From NCBI RefSeq assembly GCF_040905785.1, contig NZ_JBBDQW010000073.1:1-64000 (forward strand): 64,000 nt of DNA, in the 5' to 3' direction. Position 1 is the stretch's first letter; each line of letters starts with the position of its first letter. Of this stretch, positions 16,133 through 23,874 are shown one piece after another. Source of the DNA: Tistlia sp040905785 (lineage in GTDB: Bacteria; Pseudomonadota; Alphaproteobacteria; Kiloniellales; DSM-21159). The notes beneath the pieces were generated by a model, which had not been told where the DNA came from, did no database searches, and saw nothing but the letters and a program-made list of their open reading frames with translations. Both the position numbers and the translations under genes were made by a program.

Positions 16133-16870
16133 ATGCCACGCTATCTGATCCGCAAGCTCGAGCAGGTCGCCCTGCTGTCGCCGGAGGACAGGCGGCTGAT
16201 CGAGGAGCTCGCCCACAGGCGCACCTTCAGGCTTGCCGCCGGCGAGGAGCTGGCCGCCGAAGGCGATCGGCCGGCCGCCCCTCGCCTGTTCCTCGAGGGC
16301 TGGGCCTGCCGCAGCAAGTCCTTCGCCGACGGACGGCGCCAGATCGTCGGCCTGCTGCTGCCGGGCGACTTCTTCGACCTGAACCTGGACTTGCTCCAGG
16401 CGATGGACCACTCGGTGGCCGCGGTGACCCCGGTCCTGCTGGCCGAGATCCGGCGCGACGCGCTGGAGGGGCTGGCCGAGCGGCGGCCCGCCCTCGCCCG
16501 CGCCCTCGCCTGGGACACCCTGGTCCAGGCCTCGATCCAGCGCGAGTGGACGCTGAACGTCGGCCGGCGCACGGCGCTCGAGCGGGTCGCCCACCTGCTC
16601 TGCGAGATATTCCGGCGCCTCGAGGCGGTCGGCCTGACCGAGGGCGCGGCCTGCGAGCTGCCGCTGAACCAGACCGAGCTGGCCGACGCGACCGGCCTGT
16701 CGGTGGTCCACGTCAACCGCGTGCTGCGGCGGCTGCGCATCGCCGGCCTGCTGCGCCTGCGCGGCCGACAGATGGAGCTGCCGGACCTGCCGGCGCTGAA
16801 CCGCCTCGCCCTGTTCAGCCCGGGCTACCTGCACCTGGCGCGTCCGAAACCGGAGGCCTCGATCCGCTGA
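16133..16870 (+). CDS. Crp/Fnr-family transcriptional regulator
   Basis: A 245-residue regulator with an N-terminal cyclic-nucleotide-binding-like barrel (about residues 20-130, including LLLPGDFFDLNL) and a C-terminal winged helix-turn-helix (about 160-225: LNQTELADATGLSVVHVNRV then LRRLRIAGLLRLRGRQMELP). There is no N-terminal cysteine cluster, so it is not an oxygen-sensing Fnr. The effector is unknown. It stands alone after about 105 bp of intergenic DNA; similar alphaproteobacterial proteins often act in stress or light responses, but no target is evident here. Confidence 0.9.
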   Translation: MPRYLIRKLEQVALLSPEDRRLIEELAHRRTFRLAAGEELAAEGDRPAAPRLFLEGWACRSKSFADGRRQIVGLLLPGDFFDLNLDLLQAMDHSVAAVTPVLLAEIRRDALEGLAERRPALARALAWDTLVQASIQREWTLNVGRRTALERVAHLLCEIFRRLEAVGLTEGAACELPLNQTELADATGLSVVHVNRVLRRLRIAGLLRLRGRQMELPDLPALNRLALFSPGYLHLARPKPEASIR

Positions 16871-17070
16871 TTCGGCGGGCCGCCGGCGCCGAGCGGGCGC
16901 TCGCCGGCGGCTGGACCAGCGACGCGTTCGGCCTCGAGGCCGTCGGGCGGACCGCCGCCCTGCTCGCCGGACTCAGCCTGCTGCTGGCCCTCGCCCTGGC
17001 CCGTGGCGGCGGGCGCGGCGGCGGGCGCGGCGACGGCCGAACCCTGGTTACCGCCCCGACGAAGCGCTAT

Positions 17071-17907
17071 ATGCGCTCGGTGACCCAGCAGCCTCCCTCC
17101 TCCACGCCCGCGACCGCCGGGCCGCCCGCGATCGAGGTCCGCGACCTGTCGAAGCGCTTCGGCGATGCCCTGGCGGTCGACGGGCTGAGCTTCTCGGTCG
17201 TCGCCGGCGAAACCGTCGCCCTGCTCGGCGGCAACGGCGCCGGCAAGACCACGACGATCTCGATGCTGCTCGGCCTGCTGCTGCCGAGCGGCGGCAGCGT
17301 CGAGCTGCTCGGCTGCGACATGGCGCGCCATCCGCACCGGGTGCTGCACCGGATCAACTTCTCCAGCCCCTACGTCGACCTGCCGCGACGCCTGACCGTC
17401 GGCCAGAACCTGCGCTTCTTCGCGCGGCTCTACGGCGTGCCCGACGCCAGGGCGCGCCTGGAGCAGCTCGGCCGCGAGCTCGACCTCAAGCCGCTCTGGC
17501 AGAAGCGCACCGGCCAGCTCTCGGCCGGCCAGAAGACCCGCGTCTCGGTCGCCAAGGCGATGATCAACCGGCCCGAGGTGCTGCTGCTCGACGAGCCGAC
17601 CGCCTCGCTCGATCCCGACACCGCCGACTGGCTGCGCAGCTACCTGGAGCGCTACCAGGCCGAGCGCCGGGTCGCGATCCTGCTGGCCAGCCACAACATG
17701 GCCGAGGTCGAGCGCCTGTGCGACCGGGTCGTCATGATGAAGGCCGGCCGCCTGGTCGACGAGGCGACGCCAGCGGCCCTCCTCAAGAAGTACGGCCGCG
17801 ACAATCTCGAGGAGGTCTTCCTCGACATCGCCCGCGACCGCCGCGCCGAGCCGCGCGCCGGGGATTCCGCCGGCCGGGCCCTCGGCGACAGCGAGGCGGC
17901 GCGATGA
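17071..17907 (+). CDS. ABC-2 type transporter ATP-binding protein
   Basis: A 278-residue ATPase for an ABC-2 exporter. Walker A is GGNGAGKTTTISML, the Q-loop follows in a long INFSSPYVDLPRRLTVGQ segment, the signature is QLSAGQKTRVSVAKAM, Walker B is VLLLDEPTASLDPD, and the switch His is in LLASHNMAEVERLC. The ATG at 17071 is chosen because the ABC core begins soon after; the frame is open upstream to 16546, overlapping the regulator gene. It overlaps the permease gene by 4 bp (ATGA). Confidence 0.92.
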   Translation: MRSVTQQPPSSTPATAGPPAIEVRDLSKRFGDALAVDGLSFSVVAGETVALLGGNGAGKTTTISMLLGLLLPSGGSVELLGCDMARHPHRVLHRINFSSPYVDLPRRLTVGQNLRFFARLYGVPDARARLEQLGRELDLKPLWQKRTGQLSAGQKTRVSVAKAMINRPEVLLLDEPTASLDPDTADWLRSYLERYQAERRVAILLASHNMAEVERLCDRVVMMKAGRLVDEATPAALLKKYGRDNLEEVFLDIARDRRAEPRAGDSAGRALGDSEAAR

Positions 17908-18725
17908 TCGACGACAGCGTCGCCCCCAATAGCTCCGTCGCCGGCCGCATCGGCGCGATGGTGCTGCGCCATCTCTTCCTGATGCGCAGCTCCTGGCCGC
18001 GCGTGCTCGAGCTGATGTACTGGCCGACCATCCAGATGATCCTCTGGGGCTTCGTCACGCTCTACCTGCTGCAGCATTCCACGGTGATCGCCAACGCCGC
18101 AGGCATCCTGGTCACGGCCGTGCTGCTCTGGGACGTGCTGTTCCGCGGCCAGCTCGGCTTCTCGCTGTCCTTCCTCGAGGAGATCTGGTCGCGCAACCTC
18201 GGCAACCTGGCGGTCAGCCCGCTCAGGCCCCACGAGCTGCTGGCGGCCCTGATGGTCATGTCGGTGCTGCGCACCCTGGTCGGCATCCTGCCGGCGACCG
18301 GTCTCGCGATCCTGTTCTACGGCGTCTCGGTCTACGAGCTGGGCCTGCCGCTGGTCGCCTTCTTCTCCTGCCTGCTGATCATGGGCTGGGCGCTCGGCAT
18401 GCTGGTCTCGGCGCTGATCCTGCGGGTCGGGCAGGGTGCGGAGTCCGTGGCCTGGCTGGCGATCTTCCTGCTCGCGCCGATCTCCTCGATCTACTACCCG
18501 GTCGCCGTGCTGCCCGAGTGGCTGCAGTGGATCGCCTGGTGCTTTCCGATGACGCCGACCTTCGAGGGCATGCGCGCGATCCTGATCGAGGGCAGCTTCC
18601 GTCCCGACCTGCTGGTCCACGCCCTGGCGCTCAACGTCGTCTACCTGGTGATCGGCGCCGCCGTCTTCCTCTATTCCTTCCGCGTCGCGCGGCGGCACGG
18701 CCTGCTGCTGCAGCAGGGGGAATAG
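17904..18725 (+). CDS. ABC-2 type transporter permease
   Basis: A 273-residue membrane protein with six predicted helices, the partner of the ATPase just upstream. Typical ABC-2 features are the SWPRVLELMYWPTIQMIL entry helix and the conserved PISSIYYPVAVLPEWLQWIA re-entrant region before the last helix. The start ATG overlaps the stop of the ATPase gene. The substrate is not predictable; polysaccharide, lipid or drug export are the usual possibilities. The stop codon touches the left arm of a REP-like inverted repeat. Confidence 0.92.
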   Translation: MIDDSVAPNSSVAGRIGAMVLRHLFLMRSSWPRVLELMYWPTIQMILWGFVTLYLLQHSTVIANAAGILVTAVLLWDVLFRGQLGFSLSFLEEIWSRNLGNLAVSPLRPHELLAALMVMSVLRTLVGILPATGLAILFYGVSVYELGLPLVAFFSCLLIMGWALGMLVSALILRVGQGAESVAWLAIFLLAPISSIYYPVAVLPEWLQWIAWCFPMTPTFEGMRAILIEGSFRPDLLVHALALNVVYLVIGAAVFLYSFRVARRHGLLLQQGE

Positions 18726-18816
18726 CGCTTTCACGCCCCTCGACAGGCTCGGGACGAAGCGGACGTAAGCACAAACCTTCGCTTCGTCCCGAGCCTGTCG
18801 AGGGGCGTGAAAGCGC
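18725..18816. repeat. REP-like perfect inverted repeat, 37-bp arms
   Basis: Two perfectly complementary 37-bp arms (18725-18761 and 18780-18816) flank an 18-bp loop and nearly fill the 96-bp gap between two convergent genes. The core CCCCTCGACAGGCTCGGGAC resembles the palindromic REP families dispersed in many proteobacterial genomes. It could fold as a long hairpin on both transcripts and stop or stabilise them. No second copy was noticed in this window. Confidence 0.85.
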
Positions 18817-18821
18817 CTACC

Positions 18822-19844
18822 CTAAGCCTTGCCGCTGACTCCGGCTTCCTCGAAGGTTCGCATGCCGTTGTGGCAGGCGCAGGCGGCCTGCAGCAGGCCG
18901 AGGGCGAGGACCGCGCCGCTGGCCTCGCCGAGGCGCATGTCCAGGTCGAGCAGCGGCGTCTTGCCGAGCGCGCCCAGCAGGCGGGCGTGGCCCGGCTCGA
19001 CCGAGCGGTGGGCGACCAGGCAGTGGTCGAGGGCGTGGCGGTCGAGGCGCTGCAGCACCGCCGCCGCCGCCGTCGCGGCGAAGCCGTCGAGCACCACCGG
19101 GATGCGCGCCAGGCGGCAGGCCATGACCGCGCCGGCGATCGCCGCCAGCTCGTAGCCGCCCAGGCGCCGCAGCGCCTCGAAGGGGTCCTCGCGCGCTTCG
19201 GGATTGGCCGCGAGGCCGGCCTCGACGGCGGCGACCTTGCGGGCCAGCCCGGCCTCGTCGACGCCGCTGCCGCGGCCGACCCAGTCGGCCGCCTCGCCGC
19301 CGAACAGCGCCAGGCAGAGGGCGGCGGCGCTGGTCGTGTTGGCGATGCCCATCTCGCCCAGCGCCATGGCGTCGAAGCCCTCCTCGACCGACATCATGCC
19401 GTAGGCCAGGGCGCGCGCGCAGTCGGCCTCCTCCATCGCCGGGCCGGCGGCGAAGTCGGCGGTCGGCTGGTCGAGCGCCATCTCGTAGATGCGCAGATCG
19501 GCGCCGACCCAGGCGGCGAGCTGGTTGACCGCGGCGCCGCCCTCGATGAAGTTGGCGACCATCTGCGCCGTGACCTCGGCCGGGTAGGCCGAGACGCCGC
19601 GCGCCGCGACGCCGTGGTTGCCGGCGAAGACCGCGACCCGGGGCCGCTCCATGGCCGGGTCCGGACGGCCCTGCCAGGAGGCCAGCCAGACCGCCAGCTC
19701 CTCGAGCCGGCCGAGCGAGCCGGCCGGCTTGGTCAGCTGCGCCTGGCGCGCGGCGGCGGCCGCGCCGGCCTCGGCGTCGGCCAGCGGGAACTCGCCGATC
19801 AGGGCGCGGATCTCCTCGAGGTTCGGCTCGGCAATCTCGCTCAT
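18822..19844 (-). CDS. cobT: Nicotinate-nucleotide-dimethylbenzimidazole phosphoribosyltransferase
   Basis: CobT makes alpha-ribazole phosphate from dimethylbenzimidazole and nicotinate mononucleotide, for the lower ligand of cobalamin. It has 340 residues, the normal length. Recognisable parts are LTKPAGSLGRLEELAVWLA, VAVFAGNHGVAARGVSAYP, FIEGGAAVNQLA, MALGEMGIANTTSAAAL and the C-terminal LGEASGAVLAL with its catalytic-site Glu. It is divergent from cobS by about 165 bp and ends next to the REP-like repeat. Confidence 0.96.
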   Translation of the reverse strand: MSEIAEPNLEEIRALIGEFPLADAEAGAAAAARQAQLTKPAGSLGRLEELAVWLASWQGRPDPAMERPRVAVFAGNHGVAARGVSAYPAEVTAQMVANFIEGGAAVNQLAAWVGADLRIYEMALDQPTADFAAGPAMEEADCARALAYGMMSVEEGFDAMALGEMGIANTTSAAALCLALFGGEAADWVGRGSGVDEAGLARKVAAVEAGLAANPEAREDPFEALRRLGGYELAAIAGAVMACRLARIPVVLDGFAATAAAAVLQRLDRHALDHCLVAHRSVEPGHARLLGALGKTPLLDLDMRLGEASGAVLALGLLQAACACHNGMRTFEEAGVSGKA

Positions 19845-20008
19845 GGTGTTCGCTCCGCTTGCGCTGCGCCCCTTCCGCGATCGCTCCCGCGGCAGCCCCC
19901 GCGGCAGCCCCCCGGCAAGCTATCGCTTCCGTCGCGGGGCGCGACTGTCCTATAGCTCGCGAGTCGAGACCAGCCCCGAATCCCCCACCTGCCAGGAAAG
20001 ACCCGGTC

Positions 20009-20755
20009 ATGTCCGCCTTCCTCGCCGACTTCCTCAACGCCGCCCGCCTGCTGACCCGCCTGCCCCTGCCGGCCGCCGAGGCGAGCCGCAGCCCGGGCCG
20101 CAGCGCGCGGGCCTACCCTCTCGTCGGCCTGCTGATCGGCGCCCTCGCCGCGCTCGCCTTCACGATCTTCGAGGGCCTCGAGCTGGGCACCTGGCTGGCC
20201 GGCTTCCTGACCCTGGGGGTCACCATCCTGCTGACCGGCGCCCTGCACGAGGACGGCCTGGCCGATACGGCCGACGGCTTCGGCGGCGGCGGCGACCGCG
20301 AGGCCAAGCTGGCGATCCTGCGCGACAGCCGGATCGGCACCTACGGCGTGCTGGCGCTCGGCCTGTCGCTGGCGCTGCGCGGCCTCGCCCTCGGCCTGCT
20401 CGGCGAGCTGGAGCTGGCGGCGGCGGCGCTGGTCGCCGCCCACGCCCTGTCGCGCGGCCTGCTGCCGGTGCTGATGGTGTTCCAGCCGCTCGCCCGCGCC
20501 GACGGGCTGGCGGTCGCCGCCGGCCGCAGCCTGGGCGGCGACGCCTGGGCGGCTCTCGCCCTGGGCGCGGTGATCGCCTGGGCGGCGCTGTCGTTCGGGG
20601 CCGCGCTGCTGGCCCTGGTCCTGGGCCTGATCGCGGTCTTCGGCCTCGGGCGGCTGGCCGAGCGCCAGATCGGCGGCTATACCGGCGACGTCCTGGGCGC
20701 CCTGCAGCAGGCGCTGGAGATCCTGGTGCTGCTGGTCGTGGTCGCCCTGGCCTGA
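20009..20755 (+). CDS. cobS: Adenosylcobinamide-GDP ribazoletransferase (cobalamin synthase)
   Basis: CobS joins adenosylcobinamide-GDP and alpha-ribazole to give cobalamin, at the inner membrane. It has 248 residues with several hydrophobic segments. Family motifs are LLTRLPLP near the start, TGALHEDGLADTADGFGGG and the RDSRIGTYGVLALGL stretch. The ATG at 20009 follows AGGAAAG; the frame is open upstream but that part would extend into the cobT promoter region. A histidine phosphatase gene follows after about 23 bp. Confidence 0.95.
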   Translation: MSAFLADFLNAARLLTRLPLPAAEASRSPGRSARAYPLVGLLIGALAALAFTIFEGLELGTWLAGFLTLGVTILLTGALHEDGLADTADGFGGGGDREAKLAILRDSRIGTYGVLALGLSLALRGLALGLLGELELAAAALVAAHALSRGLLPVLMVFQPLARADGLAVAAGRSLGGDAWAALALGAVIAWAALSFGAALLALVLGLIAVFGLGRLAERQIGGYTGDVLGALQQALEILVLLVVVALA

Positions 20756-20778
20756 GAGCCGCCTTCAAGGGAGCGAGC

Positions 20779-21432
20779 ATGACCGACACGACGCGCTGGT
20801 GGTGGATCCGCCACGCCCCGGTGGACTCCGGGGGCCTGATCTACGGCCAGGAGGACCTGGACTGCGACTGCGGGCAGCAGGAGGTCTTCACCGGCCTGGC
20901 GACTCGCCTGCCCGGCGAGGCGCTCTGGGTGACCAGCCACCTGAAGCGCACCCACCAGACCGCCGAAGCCATCCGCGCCCACCTGCCGGCGCCGCCGGCC
21001 GAGACGCTGGTCGAGCCGCGTTTCGCGGAGCAGCACTTCGGCGAGTGGCAGGGCCTCAGCCACGAGGCGCTGCGCGAGCGGCGCGCGCCGGAGTGGCACC
21101 GCTTCTGGCACGCGCCGGCCCACGAGCGGCCCCCGGGCGGCGAGTCCTTCGACGATCTGGTCGCGCGCACCGCCGCGGCGGTGGAGGAGATCTCCGAGCG
21201 CCACGCCGGCGGGGACATCATCTGCGTCGCCCACGGCGGGACGATCCGCGCCGCCCTGGCGATCGCGCTGGGCGGCCAGAGCGAGGCGGTTCTCTCCTTC
21301 GCCGTCGCCAACTGCTCGCTGACCCGCATCGACCGCATCGTCGGCGCCGCCGGCAGCCACGATCCGGGGGCCGCGGTCGCCTGGCGCATCGGCCTGGTCA
21401 ACTTCCCGCCCCACGGCGTGCTGGGGGCCTAG
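20779..21432 (+). CDS. cobC: Histidine phosphatase family protein, probable alpha-ribazole phosphatase
   Basis: A 217-residue phosphoglycerate mutase-like phosphatase. The catalytic motif is RHAPVDSGG (RHG variant, as in CobC), followed by SHLKRTHQTAEAI, the EQHFGEWQG motif and the second catalytic His in CVAHGGTIRAAL. Adjacent to cobS, so removal of the phosphate from alpha-ribazole 5'-phosphate or cobalamin phosphate is the likely job. GGGAG precedes the ATG at 20779. Confidence 0.87.
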   Translation: MTDTTRWWWIRHAPVDSGGLIYGQEDLDCDCGQQEVFTGLATRLPGEALWVTSHLKRTHQTAEAIRAHLPAPPAETLVEPRFAEQHFGEWQGLSHEALRERRAPEWHRFWHAPAHERPPGGESFDDLVARTAAAVEEISERHAGGDIICVAHGGTIRAALAIALGGQSEAVLSFAVANCSLTRIDRIVGAAGSHDPGAAVAWRIGLVNFPPHGVLGA

Positions 21433-21558
21433 CTCGGCCGGGCGGCCGATGAACTTACCGGCAGGCGGGGCGTTCCCTCGCGGCACTGCGCGCCCCACAT
21501 TCGGGGACAGGGGCCGCTGCAGGGGCGGCCCCCCGCCACCATCTGAGAAGGATCATCC

Positions 21559-22257
21559 ATGAGCCTCACTCTCGCACGCCGCTCCGCGCTCCGGCTCGGC
21601 CTCGCCGCCCTGGCGCTGGGCACCGTCGCGACCGCCAGCCTGCCGGCCCTCGCCGACGATCTCGCCGAGGCGCGCGACGTGCTCGCACGCTCGACCTCGG
21701 TGTACCAGAAGCTGAAGACCGATCCCGGCCTGCCGGAGCTGTCGCGCTACGTGCAGGACGCCCGCGCCGTCATGATCTTCCCGCGCCTGATCAAGGGCGG
21801 CTTCATCCTCGGCGGCGAGGGCGGCGACGGCGTGCTGCTGGTCAAGGACGACGCCGGCAACTGGAGCGCCCCGGCCTTCTATTCCCTGGCCGCGGCCAGC
21901 CTGGGCCTGCAGATCGGCGGCCAGGTCTCCGAGGTCGTGCTGACGATCATGAGCGACGGCGCGCTCGACGCCGTCCTGCGCAACAACTTCAAGCTCGGCG
22001 CCGACGCCTCGATCGCGGTCGGTCCGATCGGCAAGGGCGTCGAGGCGAGCACGACCTCGAACTTCGAGGCGGACGTCTATGCCTTCTCGAAGAACCAGGG
22101 GCTCTACGGCGGCGCCTCCGCGGAGGGTGCCGCGCTGGTCGAATCCAAGGGCTACAACTCGGCCTTCTACGGCACCGGTGCCCGCGCCGAGGGCATCGTC
22201 CTCGACCGCCAGTACAGCACCGCCGAAGCCGACGTCCTGCGCCAGTCCCTGAAGTAG
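21559..22257 (+). CDS. SYLF-domain (lipid-binding YSC84-like) exported protein
   Basis: A 232-residue protein with an N-terminal signal sequence beginning MSLTLARRSALRLGLAALAL and cleaved near ALA-DD. The mature part fits the SYLF/Ysc84 domain: ARAVMIFPRLIKGGFILGGEGGDGVLL, then FYSLAAASLGLQIGGQ. The family binds phosphoinositides in eukaryotes; in bacteria it is a common periplasmic protein of unknown role. AGAAGGA lies upstream. It converges on the MgtC gene. Confidence 0.9.
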   Translation: MSLTLARRSALRLGLAALALGTVATASLPALADDLAEARDVLARSTSVYQKLKTDPGLPELSRYVQDARAVMIFPRLIKGGFILGGEGGDGVLLVKDDAGNWSAPAFYSLAAASLGLQIGGQVSEVVLTIMSDGALDAVLRNNFKLGADASIAVGPIGKGVEASTTSNFEADVYAFSKNQGLYGGASAEGAALVESKGYNSAFYGTGARAEGIVLDRQYSTAEADVLRQSLK

Positions 22258-22311
22258 CGCCGGACGACGAGGGACTTCGCCCGAAGAGCCCGCGTCCCGC
22301 GGGTCCGGGCG

Positions 22312-22809
22312 TCAATCCGGCCCGTCCTCCCCGGTGCCCCGGCCCTGGCGACGGTCGAACAGGCGGCGCTCGAGGAAGCCGAGGCCGGTGAGCACCAGGA
22401 TCGCCATCGTCGTGCCGACCACGGCCATCTCGTAGAAACCGCCGCCGGCGGCGACGCCGACCGCGCCGACCAGCCAGATCGAGGCGCCGGTGGTCACGCC
22501 CTCGAGCCGGCGCGAAGCCTGGATGATCGTGCCGGCACCCAGGAAGGCGACGCCGGTCAGCACGGCCTCGACGACGCGCACGGGATCGGCGCGCGAGGAG
22601 TCCGAAGCCTCCTCGGCCATCAGGAACAGCTCGAAGCTCAGCATCGTGAAGAGCGCCGAAGCGAGCGACACCAGGATGTGCGTGCGCAGGCCGGCGGGGC
22701 GGTCGTGCCACTCCCGGTCGAGGCCGATCACCCCGCCCAGCAGGACGGCGATGCCCAGGCGCTCGGCGAGCTGGAGCAGGTCGAAGACGGCGGTCGGATT
22801 GTCCGGCAT
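22312..22809 (-). CDS. MgtC/SapB-family membrane protein
   Basis: A 165-residue protein with four or five predicted helices. Family motifs are LLGGVIGLDREWHDRPAGLRTH and GAGTIIQ, followed by TTGASIWLVGAVGVAAGGG. MgtC proteins influence F-type ATPase activity and magnesium/phosphate homeostasis in pathogens; the role of environmental members is unclear. I prefer the ATG at 22807-22809 because GGAG is well placed before it; a start at 22839 would add ten residues. Confidence 0.88.
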   Translation of the reverse strand: MPDNPTAVFDLLQLAERLGIAVLLGGVIGLDREWHDRPAGLRTHILVSLASALFTMLSFELFLMAEEASDSSRADPVRVVEAVLTGVAFLGAGTIIQASRRLEGVTTGASIWLVGAVGVAAGGGFYEMAVVGTTMAILVLTGLGFLERRLFDRRQGRGTGEDGPD

Positions 22810-22899
22810 GGCGACGCTCCGGCTGGCAGAACCTGTCATGACAACGCGGAGGCTCTCGCGCGGTTGCCTGCCCTGGGCCGCGCCGCCCGTCCGAGGGCG

Positions 22900-23838
22900 T
22901 CAGGCGACCTGGCCGCGCAGCAGCAGGCGCGCGACGACCAGCAGCACCAGCGAGCCGCCGAGCAGCAGGCCGGCCAGGACGTGGCGGTCGAGCGCCGCGG
23001 CGAGAGCATCGAGCGGGGCGGCCGGCCTGCGGTGGCTGCGCAGGCTGCCCGCCAGCGCCAGCAGGAGGTCGGCGAGTCGAGCGGCCGGCCAGCGAAGGAG
23101 CCGCTGAATCCGGGCCAGGGGCCGGCCGAAGGCGCCGCTGACCGGGCCGCGGGCGGCGGCGACGGACGGTCCGCTCAACACCAGGCAGGCCCGCTGCACC
23201 GCCGCCCAGGCGAACAGCCCGGGCAGCCCGAGCAGGCCGAACCACAGGGCGGGCGCCACCGCGCCGTCGGCGAAGCGGCGCTCGAGCAGCGTGACGGCGG
23301 TCACCGCCAGGCCCTGGCGCGGCAGCGCCTCGACCGCCTGCGGCGCGAGCTCGGCGGCACCCAGGCGGACCAAGGCCTCGCGCGCCGCCGCGCCGCCGTC
23401 GCGCTCCAGGGCGGCCAGCACCGAGCGCGCGCGGCGATGGCTGCGCCGCAGCCCGAGCGCGCCGAACAGCAGCAGCAGCTCGAGCGCCCAGGCGAAGGGA
23501 TAGTGGCGGGTGAACAGGCCGAGCAGCGCGCCCGCGGCCAGCGCCCCGGCGAGAACCAGGGCCGCGACCAGGGCACCGCGCCAGGCCAGCGTGACCGCGC
23601 CCCGCTCGGGCCGGTCGAGCCGCTGCTCCAGCGCGCGCAGCAGCTCGGCGAAGCGGCGCCACGGCCAGGACCAGCCTTTCAGTCCCCAGTCGAGCCCGCC
23701 GAGATAGGCTTCGGCGGCGAGGGCGGCGAGCAGCAGCAGCAGGGGATCGGCGGCGCCGTAGGCTCCGGGCAAGACGGGGGCTCCTCGAGGGCTCGGGCCG
23801 GGGAGCGGCAGCATGGCCGCCGAGCCGCCGGGCAGCAA
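22900..23838 (-). CDS. Divergent CobD/CbiB-like membrane protein
   Basis: About 312 residues with several helices. The region RRFADGAVAPALWFGLLGLP aligns with the CbiB segment ENTVDGIIAPLFF-LGG, and PAARLADLLLALAGSL with the PARLSWLLLGIAAGL segment, so it is related to adenosylcobinamide-phosphate synthase. The conserved HPV-W-G start motif and the EN of ENT-DG are missing, so it may be catalytically changed. It lies close to cobT, cobS and cobC, which supports a corrinoid link. The start is uncertain: M1 at 23838 or M9 at 23814. Confidence 0.6.
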   Translation of the reverse strand: MLPGGSAAMLPLPGPSPRGAPVLPGAYGAADPLLLLLAALAAEAYLGGLDWGLKGWSWPWRRFAELLRALEQRLDRPERGAVTLAWRGALVAALVLAGALAAGALLGLFTRHYPFAWALELLLLFGALGLRRSHRRARSVLAALERDGGAAAREALVRLGAAELAPQAVEALPRQGLAVTAVTLLERRFADGAVAPALWFGLLGLPGLFAWAAVQRACLVLSGPSVAAARGPVSGAFGRPLARIQRLLRWPAARLADLLLALAGSLRSHRRPAAPLDALAAALDRHVLAGLLLGGSLVLLVVARLLLRGQVA

Positions 23839-23874
23839 GGGGAAGGGGCGCCGCCGCCCCCAAGGAAGTTCGCG

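Noticed and set aside
16871..17070. N-terminal extension of the ABC ATPase back to 16546
   Set aside because: The extension overlaps the Crp-family gene and is Gly/Ala/Arg-rich. The ABC domain starts normally after the ATG at 17071.
19845..20008. Possible cobalamin riboswitch between cobT and cobS
   Set aside because: No B12-box-like sequence or extended conserved leader could be found in the 164-bp divergent region.
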